The notes under the pieces are model-generated. The model was not told the origin of the DNA, did no database searches, and was given only the letters and a program-made list of their open reading frames with translations. 64,000 bases of DNA from Blastomyces gilchristii SLH14081. Lineage: Eukaryota > Ascomycota > Eurotiomycetes > Onygenales > Ajellomycetaceae. The stretch lies in NCBI RefSeq assembly GCF_000003855.2, contig NW_003101679.1, positions 3,489,558 to 3,553,557 of the forward strand, written 5' to 3'. The position numbers and the translations under genes were made by a program. The first letter of the stretch is position 1. Each line of letters begins with the position of its first letter. Below are positions 21,486-33,656 of this stretch, one piece after another.

Positions 21486-24400
21486 ATGAATATACAACAA
21501 AAACAACAAAAAAAGTTTAAAAACTCTTCAAAAATTACATTTATTCAAAATAATGTGAATAGAAACTTGAATTGCATTTATTCTTGTCTTCAGATTGCAT
21601 TTGAATAAAAAGTTGACTTTGTACTTCTTCAAGAACCAAATTTTGATACTGAGTAAAAGTACATCATTTCTCATCCAAGCTATTACTGCTTTCTTCCTGA
21701 AAAATCTGAGATAAAATCAAGAGTAGCAATCTATGGGAGAAAAAGATCAAGATATCAATTTAATCTGAGATTTGATATCATATCTGACTCTGACATTCTA
21801 GTGGGTGACATTATAGATAAAGATAATGAGTTTGATACTATTCAACTTATAAATATCTATAATGAAAAATCATTGAAAGAAAACAACAATACCTGGACAA
21901 TTGATAGAGGATTTTTAAATATAACTCTCTTAAAAAACTCTATAATTGCAGGAGACTTCAATGCACATCATCTCTGATGGAACTCAGAGTGCACAAGAGC
22001 AGTAAGAGCAGATAAACTGGTTGAATGAACTTTTAAGTATTCAATAGATTTAGTTAACAAGTCTGATCAACAAACATTCTTTAGAAAAGACATGAAACAG
22101 AAATCTATTATAGATCTAACTTTCATGTCATAAAATCTAATTGAAAAAAGACTTATAAACTGATTTATTAATTCAAATGAAACCTCAGAATCAGGTCATG
22201 AGATCATTCAATTTGATATTGAACTGAGTGAAAAACAAAGAAGTGAAAATCCTCTTCTCTCTAATCAGTATAACTTTGAAAAAGCTGATTGAAAAGCAGT
22301 TGAAGAAAGAGTAAAACAGCTGAAATCTGAAAGACAGAATGAGCTCTATTGAAATCAAAGTCAAGATATATCAAATGAAATGCTTGAGAATAGAGTAAAG
22401 CTGATTACATCTATTCTTCTAACAAGTATTGAAGAAATTATTCCAAAGAAAAAGTCTTCTGAGTATTTCAAACCTTGATGAAATGAGAATATCACTTCTA
22501 AAAGAAAGCAATTAGCCACTGCTAAGAGAGATTGGAAGAATCACTTAATATCTGATGAAGAGTTCAAAGCTATTCAAAATGAATATTTTTCAGATATTAA
22601 AAAAGCCAAAACAGATTGCTGGAACAAATTTCTTAAAGAAGCATAAGAAAAAGAAGTTTTCAAAGCCTTTAACTATACTAAAACAAGAAGTGTAGCAAAG
22701 CTTTCAATCTTAGAATATGAATTTCAGAATGAATTATATACAGCAAATTCTTTTGAGGAAAAATGTCAAGCTTTTATGAGAATTCTCTTTCAAAACTCAT
22801 CATCACATTTAGAAGAGAAGAATATGTCATTTCATGAATATATTGATGAAAATAACTGGGAATGGCCTGAGCTTACATATGATGAACTAGAGTCAGCAAT
22901 ATTCTCAAGTTCAATTAAAACTGCTGCAGGGCCTGATTCAATTAATCACTCAATTATTCAAAACACATATTCCTACTTGAAGAATGAATATTTTGAGCTC
23001 TTTTTCAATCTCTTAAAAAATGATTATCATTCTGAATGCTGGAGAGAAGCTACTGAAGTAATCCTTGTAAAACCTAATAGAAAGGCTTCAATTCCTAAGT
23101 CATATAGAGTAATATCTCTGTTGAACTGTTTGAAAAAAATTCTAGAAAAGATAATAGCTACTAGATTATCTTTTATAAGCTCTATTAGTGATTCTCTTCT
23201 ATTTAATGAATAAATGAGAGGTAGAAAACAATGTTCTGCAATTGATACTGTTCTCTCAGTTGTTCATGATATTCAAGTAGCAAAGCATGAAGGCCTGGTC
23301 TCAACTGCAGTTTTTATTGATATAAAAGATGCATTTGATCATGTGTCAAAGTCTAAGATGATTCAAACTTTGAAGATGTTAAAACTGTCACTTTCTCTAA
23401 TAAAATGAGTCAATTGTTTCATGTCTAAAAGAATTATACAACTATTCTTTGATGGAAGAAAACAAGATAAAACTGAGATAAAAATAGAAGTATCACAAGG
23501 ATCTTCAATCTCACCTGTTTTATTTGCAATATACACTGCATATCTATTCAAGAATAGAGAGATGAAAATAGTGAGATCTTCAAGTTATATAGATGATATT
23601 GATCTACTCTACAGTTCAAAGACAATCAAAGAGAACTTAGAAGTGATTGAGAAAGCAGTAAAGAAAATCTTTGTTAGAGCAGATATCAATCTAATTCAAT
23701 TTAATATGAATAAAACTGAGTTAATTCACTTTTTTCTCAGATTTAATGAGAAAGAACTAAGTCTAACTCTTTTGAATAAAGAGATTAAACCCGGTTTAAA
23801 TGTCAAATGGCTAGGAATATGGTTAAACTCCAAGCTGAATTTTAAATATCATATTCAACAAAGAATCATCAAGGCAGAGAGACTACTGAATAGTATAAAC
23901 AGACTATCAAATACTGAGAGAGGTCTATTCTTTCAGGCTATGAGACAGTTATACATAACCTGTATTATCTCAGTAGCTGATTATGGAGTTCAAGTTTGAT
24001 GGAACAATCAAGGAAACTTCACTGAACTCTTTCAAAGTCTACAAAACAGAGCTTTGAGAAGAATTCTGGGTGCATTCAAGTCATCTTCTATTAAAGCAAT
24101 GGAAATTGAAGCTTCAATTCCACCTCCTGCTATTCGATTTGAAAAGGCCTGTATGAACTATGCTCTGAGAGTCATGAAGATGAGCTCAAATCATATAATC
24201 AGAGAAAGAGTCTCTTCTTCATTTCCATCAGTTAACTCAGGAAATGAACTGGATTGGAATAGATTTCTNNNNNNNNNNNNNNNNNNNNNNNNNNNNNNNN
24301 NNNNNNNNNNNNNNNNNNNNNNNNNNNNNNNNNNNNNNNNNNNNNNNNNNNNNNNNNNNNNNNNNNNNGGAATAGATTTCTTGATCAGAATGAGAATAAT

Positions 24401-25546
24401 ACTTAAAGAAAAATGCCCTCTCAACTGTATAGACTATGTTCACTTATTAAGAATCAATTTTCTTCATTAAATGTTGAGAAAATTGATCATGAGAAGATAT
24501 CTCCCTGGAGAGAAAAGCTGGAATCTCTCATAGACTTACAAATAAGTGAACTATCTAAAGAGAGAGAATATGAACAGCATTTGAAGAAGATCTCTACAAT
24601 TAATATAAAACACTCTATTCTGATCTACTCAGATGGCTCAAAAAATGAGAATTTGAATAGATTAGGCGCAGACATTGCTTATACTGAAGATAATATTAAT
24701 TTTATCTCAGATTTCTGGAATTTAGGCTGTGAATCTGAAGTCTTTGATGCTGAACTATTTGCAATAGTGGAAGCTTTCAAACTCATTGAAATAAAATCTC
24801 ATAAAAGAGGAAATGATTTGAAAGAGACATGAATATTCTCTGATAGTCAAGCTGCTTTAAAAAGACTTAGAAATAGTCAGATTCATAATGATCAAATGAA
24901 TCTTGAACTGATTTTAAACTCTGTTTTGAAAATTCAAAAGAGAAGAATATCAAAACTGATAATTCATCTACATTGAGTTCCTGCTCATATGAATATTCAT
25001 GGCAATGAATTGGCTGATTCAGCTGCAAAAAAGGGTTCAGAATTAAGCAGATCTATTCAAAAAACAGTGTCCTGATCTTTCATAAAGAGAAAGATAAAAG
25101 AATCTTGTTTAAACAAGTGAAATGAAAGCTGGCAGAAACAAAAGAAGAGTATACATTATTCAAGATTTGAGACAAAACCAAAGTGAAAATCTTGTTCAAT
25201 TAAATATAAAAAGAAAATATTCTCATCTATAATTTAGCTGAAACTAGAACATGGTTATTTCAAATCTTATATACAAAGATTTGATGATAGATTTGATTCA
25301 ACAGAGTGCTCATTCTGCAATGTGAATGAAAATCCTGAGTATATTGTAATGCATTATGCATTATACAATAGTCTCAGAGTCAGATTAAAGAAGAAGTATG
25401 ATTTAAATCAATTAAATATGAGATTCTTATTCTCAACTGAGACAGGAACTAAATACTTAATAGACTTTCTATCAGAAACTAGAGCAGCTACAAGAAAATG
25501 GCTGAATTCAGAAGTATCTGAATATGAAGAGGTGGAAATTGACTAG
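21486..25546 (+). pseudogene. LINE-A ORF2: APE endonuclease, RT, RNase H
   Basis: Runs from ATG 21486 to TAG 25544. Endonuclease motifs: QEPN (about 21625), GDFNAHH (about 21955), DLTF (about 22115), SGHE (about 22195). RT motifs: GPDSIN (about 22930), FIDIKDAFDHV (about 23318), QGSSISPVLF (about 23500), YIDD (about 23587). RNase H: SDGSKNE (about 24632), DAELFAIV (about 24749), SDSQAAL (about 24840), GNELADSAAK (about 25003). A CSFCN...H motif closes it (about 25308-25350). About 15-20 stops, mostly TGA. The phase change across the N gap is an assembly artefact, not a real frameshift. Confidence 0.93.
24269..24368. other. 100-N assembly gap with overlapping flanks
   Basis: Exactly 100 N. 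The 13 bases ggaatagatttct occur immediately before (24256-24268) and immediately after (24369-24381). Collapsing gap plus one copy (113 bp) puts the downstream ORF2 frame back in phase with the upstream one, so probably no sequence is missing. Confidence 0.93.
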
Positions 25547-25923
25547 ACATAGTCTGTTAAAACAGCTATATATCATCTTTTAATAATTTTGTTTTGTTAT
25601 AGTCTCTCTTTACTGTACTTGTTTCCTTCTGTTCTTTTCTCTATCTATTTAATGTGTCTATCTTTAAGACTATGTTCTCTTTTCTTTTGTCATAATATTT
25701 TCAAATGGTTTCAAACTATCAGAAGGTGTTGAAATACTGCAATTTGTAAACAGTTTTTGTATTCTGAGCTGGAATTTTCTGCTTTTGCATATTTGAAATT
25801 GATAAATGTATAATACTTGACTCTATAGATATAGGAAAAACCCTGAGAACTAAAGATTCTCAGGTAGATGTCATAGTCTCTGACTGCATACATCTATAAT
25901 TGAAGAATAATAATAATAATAAT
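25547..25923 (+). other. LINE 3' UTR and (AAT)n tail
   Basis: A 377-bp non-coding 3' end finishing with gaagaataataataataat. The last bases closely resemble the SINE end (see findings). This region is the one shared by every truncated LINE piece in the window. Confidence 0.85.
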
Positions 25924-26112
25924 ACACTAAGAGTTAACACTCTGAGAATCTCTGTAAAGATTCTTGAAGAGAGTATCTATAATCTGAAGAGTTTGCAGAC
26001 TTTGAGAAGTGCTGCAGAAGATCTGATATATGAAAAAACAGAGTATAAGTCTTTATAAGATCTTCTATTAAGATTATCAGAACTGCAACTGAAGAATGAA
26101 TATACTCAGTAT
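25924..26112 (+). mobile_element. Gypsy-2a, segment 3
   Basis: A 189-bp piece of Gypsy-2a between LINE-A and Gypsy-1c, colinear with 43008-43200 of Gypsy-2b (RNase H to integrase spacer). It ends in agtat (26108-26112), the Gypsy-1c target duplication. No separate gene. Confidence 0.9.
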
Positions 26113-26405
26113 TATAACAGGCTGCGCCTGATTATATAAGACTATTTCACTACACTTTATAGATTTCTACTGCAAGCTTCAATCCTTCTGCTGAAAGCTT
26201 TAATTCTCAGGCATTAATTCTTGACTGAAGAACTCACAGAGTTTCTATTCTCTCACTCTGAAGCTTTACCTTGTACACATATAAAGATTCACTCTGATAA
26301 CTGATTCTCACACCTTCTCTTTTGTTTTCCTTCTCTAACATTTTTCACTTTTGTTATATATGATCTATATCTTAATATCAATCTATTCAGCATAGATCTC
26401 TTACA
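26113..26405 (+). repeat. Gypsy-1c 5' LTR
   Basis: 293 bp; the family start TGTGGCGGGC has become tataacaggc through four G-to-A changes. It ends CTCTTACA at 26405. Same length as its partner at 32635. Confidence 0.9.
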
Positions 26406-26655
26406 CTTCAAAAACATTCATCATCTTCTCATGAGAAATTATTACTCATTGAAGAGATATCTGAACATGTAACAACACATACTAATAAAGAATAAACAAG
26501 TAGTTAAGCAGATACTGAGTCTCTAGATAGAAGCTTACTCATCAGTTACTCTGGCCCTATAAAAAGATCTCATAAAGAGAACAAGATCTTACAAAGAGAA
26601 TGTCAGTAAAAGACTCAAGAGTTCTGATATTTTAGACATATGAGATATTTATATA

Positions 26656-27792
26656 AATACACTTCTTCTTCTTCTTATTATTATTATTATTCTTTAATTA
26701 TAGATGTATACAGTCAGAGACTATAACATCTATATGAAAACTTTCAGTTCTCGGAGTTATTCTAATATCTATAAAGTTAACTATTATACATTTATCAATT
26801 TCAGATATGCAAAATCAGAAAATTTCAGCTCAGAATATAAAAACTCTGTTCAAATTACAGTATTTTAGTATCTTCTAATACTTTGAAATCATTTAGAAAT
26901 ATTATGACAAAAGAAAAGAGAACAGAGTCTTAAAGAGAGATATATTAAATAAGTAGATAGAAAAGAACAGAAAAGAAAAGAAAAAGTACAGTAAAGATAG
27001 ACTATAATAAAATAAAAATATTAAAAGATCTACAGAATAAGACCTCTGCAGTTTACATCTTAAGCTATATACATTTTTTAACATTCTATATAACTGACTG
27101 CTGCCTCTGTTCTCTCAGACCTGCTTCACAGATTATCATTCTCTCTAAAGAGTTATCACTCAGCTAGCTTCTGTAACTATCTTATTTATAAGTGAGATTC
27201 TTGTTAAGAATAATATCAGAGCTACTTAATTCTAGTTAAGTCTCTAATCTTTCAGCTGTCAATCTTGACATTTCAGTCTATCAATTGACTGTCACAGTCT
27301 TGCTTGTATTAATCATCTATTAAGAGTGTCTAGATCTCATCTCATCTAGGTTCTTACTAGACCTGAGATGTTCTAATCAGATAGTTTTTAAATATCAATT
27401 TCTCAGATGTGAGTGTCTAAAGTGAGAGAGATGAGATCTGATCAGTTAAGCTTGACAATAATTCACTATTCTGCAGACAGTCTAGATTTCAATCACTCTA
27501 GTACTAATCTAACTTGAAGTGCTCATAGAGCTGTTAATTTTAAGATCAGTGAGAATTAGCATTCAGAAACTTCTGAAATGAATATCTTAAACTTGACAAT
27601 GATTTGCTATAGTGCACCCGGGAGCTCTCAGAACTGTTTTATAACTTAACAGTGAAAGCTGTGATTAAGATGACTCTTACAGGGTTCAAACCAGCTCTGT
27701 CTTGACATTCATTCTCTGAGAAGAAAGCCGTCAATTGAGGCTTCATGATAGTGTAGTTAATCACTACGCTATCAGGCCAATACACTTCTTCT
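26656..27792. repeat. 14-bp target-site duplication flanking the tRNA/LINE chimera
   Basis: aatacacttcttct occurs at 26656-26669 and 27779-27792. Gypsy-1a (about 3790-3800) shows the uninterrupted Gypsy-1 sequence at this place. The duplication spans the whole 1109-bp unit, so it moved as one piece. Confidence 0.9.
26670..27778 (-). mobile_element. tRNA-headed chimeric retroposon with LINE 3' tail (chimera 1)
   Basis: A 1109-bp unit on the minus strand. It begins at 27778 with a tRNA-like head: A-box-like tagcgtagtgattaac and B box ggtttgaaccc (27682-27692). It continues with about 640 bp of body unlike the 374-bp SINE and passes a module agcttaagatg...ctgcag...ctgtag (27035-27067). It then switches into the last about 350 bp of the LINE (26670 to about 27030), including the (AAT)n tail. 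No coding capacity. It is a non-autonomous element presumably moved by the LINE enzyme. Confidence 0.85.
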
Positions 27793-27840
27793 GAAGAACT
27801 CTCAAATGCAGATATTACATATTCAATGAATGATATAACT

Positions 27841-29003
27841 ATGTCTACTGATCACATGAGAGAACTCTCAAGTGTAAGCATAGACATAGTGTCACAGTGA
27901 CTCTGAGCAATGTTGAAATTACAACAACAACAGATAGCTGATATGTTTGCAAACTAATAACATCAATACAAAGAAATTCAACAATTAATTCAATAAAAAA
28001 CTTCTGCACAGACAATTTCAATATCAACTGAATCAGATATAAATACAATACAAGTGTTGAAGAAATGTTTAAATACTTCTGCATATTTTAATACTTCTGA
28101 TCTCACTCTCTACCTGTTATGAAAATTGAACATGCTTGCAAAACTAAGTGTAGATAGAGATGTCATCAGTTTAATAACTAATCAAAGTTAGTATATCAAT
28201 AGTCAATTGAAAGATCACATGAAACAGAAGTTTTATTCATAAATAAAGATATGTGAATCAGTGTTATATATATCGGATAATATTATTAGATATCTTAATA
28301 ATCTGTTCAGAGACACTGCTATACAGCAGAAGATATTAGATTGATTACAGAGTGTCTGACAGAGAAATACTTCTCTCATAACATTTATCCCTGCCTTTAA
28401 CATCAAGATTCTAGAAGCAGGCAGATAATCTTGAAAGAATTAAATGAAGATGAGCATGCTTAAGAAGACACTAAGTTTTGAACTTCTACAAGCTTTTATA
28501 AGTGTAGACAAAGATCTGACTTATGAAGGCTTCAGTATATAACTTCAGACATTGAATGATTATCTTACTAAGCTTAAGAGTATACAGAATAACAGCAGAA
28601 GATATTACATCTCAGTCACACATATATCTGTATCAAAGAATAATAATGCAGATGTCATGAATTGTATAGACTTAAATGTCTATATATAAACAAGAGTCTT
28701 CACTGTTCAATCAGACTTCTGAGATTCTGAAATCACTTCTGAAGAAGTCACTGATCAACATTAACAAGAGATATGCATCAATTGTAACTGATTATAATAT
28801 ATCACTTTCAACTGCTGATCAGCCTATATGTTTTCTCATTCAAAGAAAGAATCAGTGTCAGTCCGTGTCAATCACATTACATTAGAGAAAGATTCAGAAG
28901 ATAACTATGAAGACACTCTGATGAAACAGGGAAAAGATTAACTTCTGCTCAAACTCACAAGCAGAAGCTTGAAGAGGTCAGATAATAACAATTTGAAAAG
29001 AAA
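27841..29003 (+). pseudogene. gag: Gypsy-1c gag remnant
   Basis: Starts at ATG 27841 (MSTDHMRELSS...), colinear with the Gypsy-1a and 1d gag. Broken by many stops. The zinc knuckle region lies near 28775-28815, reduced to an ICINCN...ITFNC form with the His altered. A 69-codon open stretch at 28676-28885 is a different-frame shadow. Confidence 0.75.
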
Positions 29004-32000
29004 ATGACAATGAACATGATTCTTGTATCTACTGTGATAAATAACATGTGTAATATGAAAGTCATGATAGTCAGCAGTCTATATCACTATGCAATGATTA
29101 AATCTTCAGTCATTAGACACTGTAATCTTCAGTGTATCTTCTTATCAAAACTCTGACTTCTCACAGAATTTAATAACTTAAAAGATGTTTGCATCTGTTA
29201 CATAATGAAACTAAATATAAATATTGAAGAATATCAATATGAAGATGCTCATGTATATGAAATTGATAATCTTGACTATAATCTTATATTAGAACTTGTC
29301 TGACTATCTGAACAAGACATCTTATTAAATACTTAAAACACAAGTTTAATATTGTCTAATAATGATCAAGTTCATGAGAATAATATTCATAAGACTATGA
29401 ACCTAACACAGATCTCTGTCAACACTTATAAAATACTCTAAAACAGCTTCTGATGAAGTTACTGATAAGATCACTGATAACAGAATTGTGTGATAATCTA
29501 CTCTGTCAGTCTGATCAATATTAAAAAATCTCTAGAACAGTTATTCTGTATTACAACAACAGATTCTCATACAAAACTCTCTAAGTAATATCATGAATAT
29601 TCAGATATCTTCTAACAAGATAATGTTACAAACCTACTTCTCTTACCAGACTTAGAAGTATATAACTGTATCAAGCTAAAAAAGAAGAATGATAAGAACT
29701 CTGAATTATTATGAGACTGTCTTTATAATATGTTCTGAGATGAACTTCTTTCTCTTTAAAAGACACTCAATGATCTGTTGAATAAAGAATTAATATATAT
29801 TAGTAACTCTTTCACTGCAGCTTCTATTCTCTTTGCAAAGAAATCAGACAGAAAACTTCAATTCTGTGTGAACTATTAAAAACTGAACAGATTAATAAAG
29901 AAAGACTGCTATTCTTTATCTTTTATCAATGAAATTCTAGTATGTATCAGACAGGCTCAATGATTTACAAAGCTAGATGTCATCATTACTTTTCATAAGA
30001 TTCATATCATCAAAAAAGATAAGTGACTTACAGCATTTCAAACATAATATAATCTCTTTGAATGAGTAGTCACATCTTTTAAATTAGCTAATGCTCTCAG
30101 TATATTTCAGAAGTATATTAACTAAGCACTTCAAGATTTTCTTGATAAGTTTGTATCTGCTTATCTCAATGACATTCTCATCTTTACTGATAAGTTCACA
30201 AAGGAATATCAAGAACATGTGTGAAGAGTATTACAATAACTATAAGAAGCAGAACTCTCAATAGATATAGATAAGTATGATTTTAAAGTCAAGAGTACAA
30301 AATATCTAAGTTTTATCATAGAAGCTGATAAGAGAATCTGAATAGATTCTGAGAAGATCTCTGCTATTCTCAAATAAGAAACTTCATACACTGTGAAAGA
30401 TGCACAAAGCTTCATTGAATTTATTAACTTCTATTAATAATTTATACAAAACTTCTCAGATATTGCTAAATCACTTACAGAACTTACTAAGAAGAACTCA
30501 GTATTTTAATAATCAGTAGATACTGAAGCTGCATTCACACAGATAAAGAAAATATTCATTAATACTTCTTCACTGATAATATTCAACTTTAATTATGAGA
30601 TAGTTATTGAAGCTGACTTCTCTGACTATATTATAGAAGAAGCTATATTGTAATATAATGATAAAGATATCTTATAATCATATGTCTTCATATCTAAGAA
30701 ATCAAGTCTCACTGAGTGCAATTATGAGATCTATGATAAGAAAATTCTGACAATAGTACACTGTCTGAAAGAATGAGACTCTGAACTCTGAAGTGTCTTC
30801 AAATTTGAGATAATCACAGATCATAAGAATATCAAGTATTTCATAATTATCTGTAAGCTTACTGAACAGCAGATATGATGATCTGAGCTATTAAGTTATT
30901 TTCATTTCATGATACATTACTGTCTCAGTAGTCAGAACTCAATGACAGATGCTTTCTTACAATGAGAGTAAGATATATCTTTCAATAAAACAGACACTTG
31001 CTGAATGAACTGTGAGCATCAGCTCTTGAATCTGAAAATACTAGTTAATCACAATGAAACAACTCATGATACTATACTCACTTCTTCAATTAGAACTGTT
31101 ATCAATATCTTAACTTCTTTCAAATGTACACTAAATGAATTGTAGCATACAATAGCTCAGACTGATACACTTCTTCAAATACTCACTGAAGCAGTATGTC
31201 AAGAAGCATCTCAATTCTCTTCATAACTATATATAAGAATCAATATCTCAGAATGCTCAATTAATAATAATAACACTCTGCAATTCTGTTAATAACACTG
31301 AGTCTCTCAATCTGAACTCTTACATATCAGAATAATGCAAGAGATGCATGATTTATATATAACTGATTATCTGAATTGTGAGCAACTATATTAAATAATC
31401 TCTCAAGAGTGCTACTGATCTGAGATATCAAACAGCATCAGATGCTTTGTCTGAAACTGCAATTATTATTTCTTTATCATCTTATGAAAACATCATAGAA
31501 AAGATTTACTGAAACTGCTTAATGTCTCTGATAGAATCTAGTGAGATGTAGTAATTACCTTCACTGTTAATCTCTCTGAGAGTAAGAGTTATAGAAATAT
31601 TCTGATTATTATTAACTGATTGAGCAAAGATGTAATATTGAAATCTTGTAACAAGATGAATACTGAACAGATTATCAAAGCTTTCTTACAAAGCTCATTC
31701 TATCAGATACATGACTTGTTAAGATGTATAGTATCTGATCATGACTGTTAATTTGTGAGTACTCTCTGAATAAGAATCTGTCAAGATCTCAAGATCACAT
31801 GCCATTTGTTAACTACTTATTACATTAAAACTGATAATGCATCAGAATGAATAATTCAGACTGTAAAGAATTATCTTTATAAGTTATTACTTATAAGATG
31901 ATTAACATGATCTTCTTCTACATGTAGAGATTACTATCAATGATTAAGATACTGTTTCAACAGATATAAGTCTGTTCTTTCTTACACACAGTTATTACAT

Positions 32001-32630
32001 AAAGATGTTGAATCTTCTAGAGATTATACAGTGCACACTGAATCTCTGCAGTTTAATTCAGATTACTGATAATATAGTAATAAAGCTTCAAGATATCTAT
32101 GACTGAGTAGAAGTATTTATAATGAGTGTTAAACAAGATTAAGAGAATTAAATCAATGTTCACTGAGATTCTGCTGAGCAATATAAGATAGAAGACCTGA
32201 TATGATTGAATCTTAAAAATATACAGATCACACACTCATCTTGTACACTGAACTACTGTTATACTAAATACAAAGTGATAGAAGTTCTAGACAGTTATAA
32301 CTACTGTCTTGACATCTCATCAGAAATTCATGATGTCTTTCATACAAGCTTGCTCTGCTGCACTGCTACTGACTCATTTTCTTCTCAACTGACTTTTAAC
32401 TGACAACTGCCAGAGATCATAGAAGAAGATAATGAACTTGAATAAGAAATTAAAAAGATTCTCAATAAAAGAGCCCGCGGCTGTGACTGATAATATCTTG
32501 TAAAATAAGTTGACTATAATCACTCAATCTGAACTTTGAGATCTGTATTATCTGAAACACCAGCTCTTAACCGATGAGAACTACACACTCACAACTCTAT
32601 CACTCAAACCTCACTTCTGAAAAAGAGAGA
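29004..32630 (+). pseudogene. pol: Gypsy-1c pol remnant (protease, RT, RNase H, integrase, chromodomain)
   Basis: Colinear with Gypsy-1a pol. Protease 29004-29336. RT about 29640-30460, with the catalytic box reading YLND (30162-30173): the first Asp is lost, unlike the YLDD in copies a and d. RNase H about 30530-30970, integrase about 31140-32200. The integrase C-terminal open stretch is 32206-32403. The chromodomain lies at about 32440-32560, near a small unmutated patch (gcccgcggctgtgac). Stops are more numerous than in copy a. Confidence 0.85.
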
Positions 32631-32634
32631 CTAA

Positions 32635-32927
32635 TGTGACAGGCTGGGTCTGATCATATAAGACTATTTCACTATACTTCATAGATTTCTGCTGAAAGCT
32701 CTGATTCTTCTGTTAAAAGCTCTGATTCTCAGTTACTGATTCTCAGCTGAAGAACTCATGAAGTTGTTATTCTCTTGCTCTGAAGTTTCATCTCACACAT
32801 ATATAAATATTCACTTCAATCATCAATTCTCACACTTTCTCTTTTGTTTTTCTTCTCTAACATTTTTCATTTTTGTTACATAAGAGCTATATCTTAATGG
32901 CGATCTATTCGGCGTAGGCCCCTTACA
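32635..32927 (+). repeat. Gypsy-1c 3' LTR
   Basis: 293 bp, starting TGTGACAGGC and ending CCCCTTACA. The last 30 bp keep GG and CG and are less mutated than the equivalent part of the 5' LTR. It is followed by the duplication agtat. Confidence 0.9.
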
Positions 32928-33656
32928 AGTATATTCAGACACTGCTTATAATAGAGACTAATTCTGCAGAAATAAAGAATTGAAGAGACTTAAATAGTCT
33001 CTTATAAAGAGAGAGCTGAATTTATATATCTGTAAATGAGTTTCTATGTATAGAGCTTATTAAAAGATATCATGACTCTTCTTTAATAAGTTATTTTACA
33101 GATACTAGAACTTATGAGTTACTTATAAGAAAATACTTCTGACTGAAAATATAAGAACTTGTGAAGAAGTTAGTGAATTCTTATACTATTTATCAGAATT
33201 TACAGATAGTGAGATTCAGATTATATGAAGAACTTACTTCTCTATTCATCTCATGAGAATCTTGATAACAGCTAGAAATAAACACTCTTATAAGCCTCTC
33301 TGAAAGCAAGAACATATATAATACCTGCTTTGACAGTGTGCTAGTAATGATAGATTGCTTTATCAAGATAACACACTTTATACTCACTTATAAGAACTTA
33401 AGGTCAAAGAATTTGACTTATATCTTCATTTATAATATGATTCAGTTGCATGAGTATTTCATGAATATTATTTCAGACAGAGAATTAACCTTTATAGAGA
33501 AGTACTGATCTGATCTGATAACTATACTGAAGATCTTATAAGATCTAAGTATAGCTTTTTATCAATAGACAAATGATCAGATAGAATATCTGATAAGTAT
33601 ATTAAAACAATATCTGTGATACTTTATTAATTACAATCAGAATAACTGAGTGCATT
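32928..33656 (+). mobile_element. Gypsy-2a, segment 4 (integrase)
   Basis: Gypsy-2a resumes after Gypsy-1c, colinear with 43200-44312 of Gypsy-2b (minus SINE-3). It holds the HHCC region start (RYHDSS near 33063) and the integrase core. Frame is broken. A 64-codon minus-strand frame at 33193-33387 is a shadow. It ends with the 13-bp duplication aactgagtgcatt (33644-33656). Confidence 0.85.

Larger units (their letters stand above)
18116..25923 (+). mobile_element. LINE-A, full-length Tad/I-like non-LTR retrotransposon
   Basis: A complete 7.8-kb LINE flanked by acactaagagtta at 18103-18115 and 25924-25936. Order: a 1.75-kb 5' UTR, ORF1 with zinc knuckles, ORF2 with APE endonuclease, RT, RNase H and a terminal Cys/His motif, then a 377-bp 3' UTR with an (AAT)n tail. 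RNase H plus an APE endonuclease and a two-ORF layout fits the Tad/I group known in fungi. Stops are fewer than in LINE-B, and most catalytic motifs persist. A 100-N gap interrupts ORF2. Confidence 0.95.
26113..32927 (+). mobile_element. Gypsy-1c, complete chromovirus copy carrying a nested chimera
   Basis: A plus-strand Gypsy-1 copy with 293-bp LTRs (26113-26405 and 32635-32927) and a perfect 5-bp duplication agtat (26108-26112 and 32928-32932). It is the most heavily mutated Gypsy-1 copy. It is interrupted at 26670-27778 by a tRNA-headed chimeric retroposon. Confidence 0.95.

Noticed and set aside
24191..24443. Frames running across the N gap
   Set aside because: They exist only because N codons do not give stops; minus-strand shadows of LINE ORF2.
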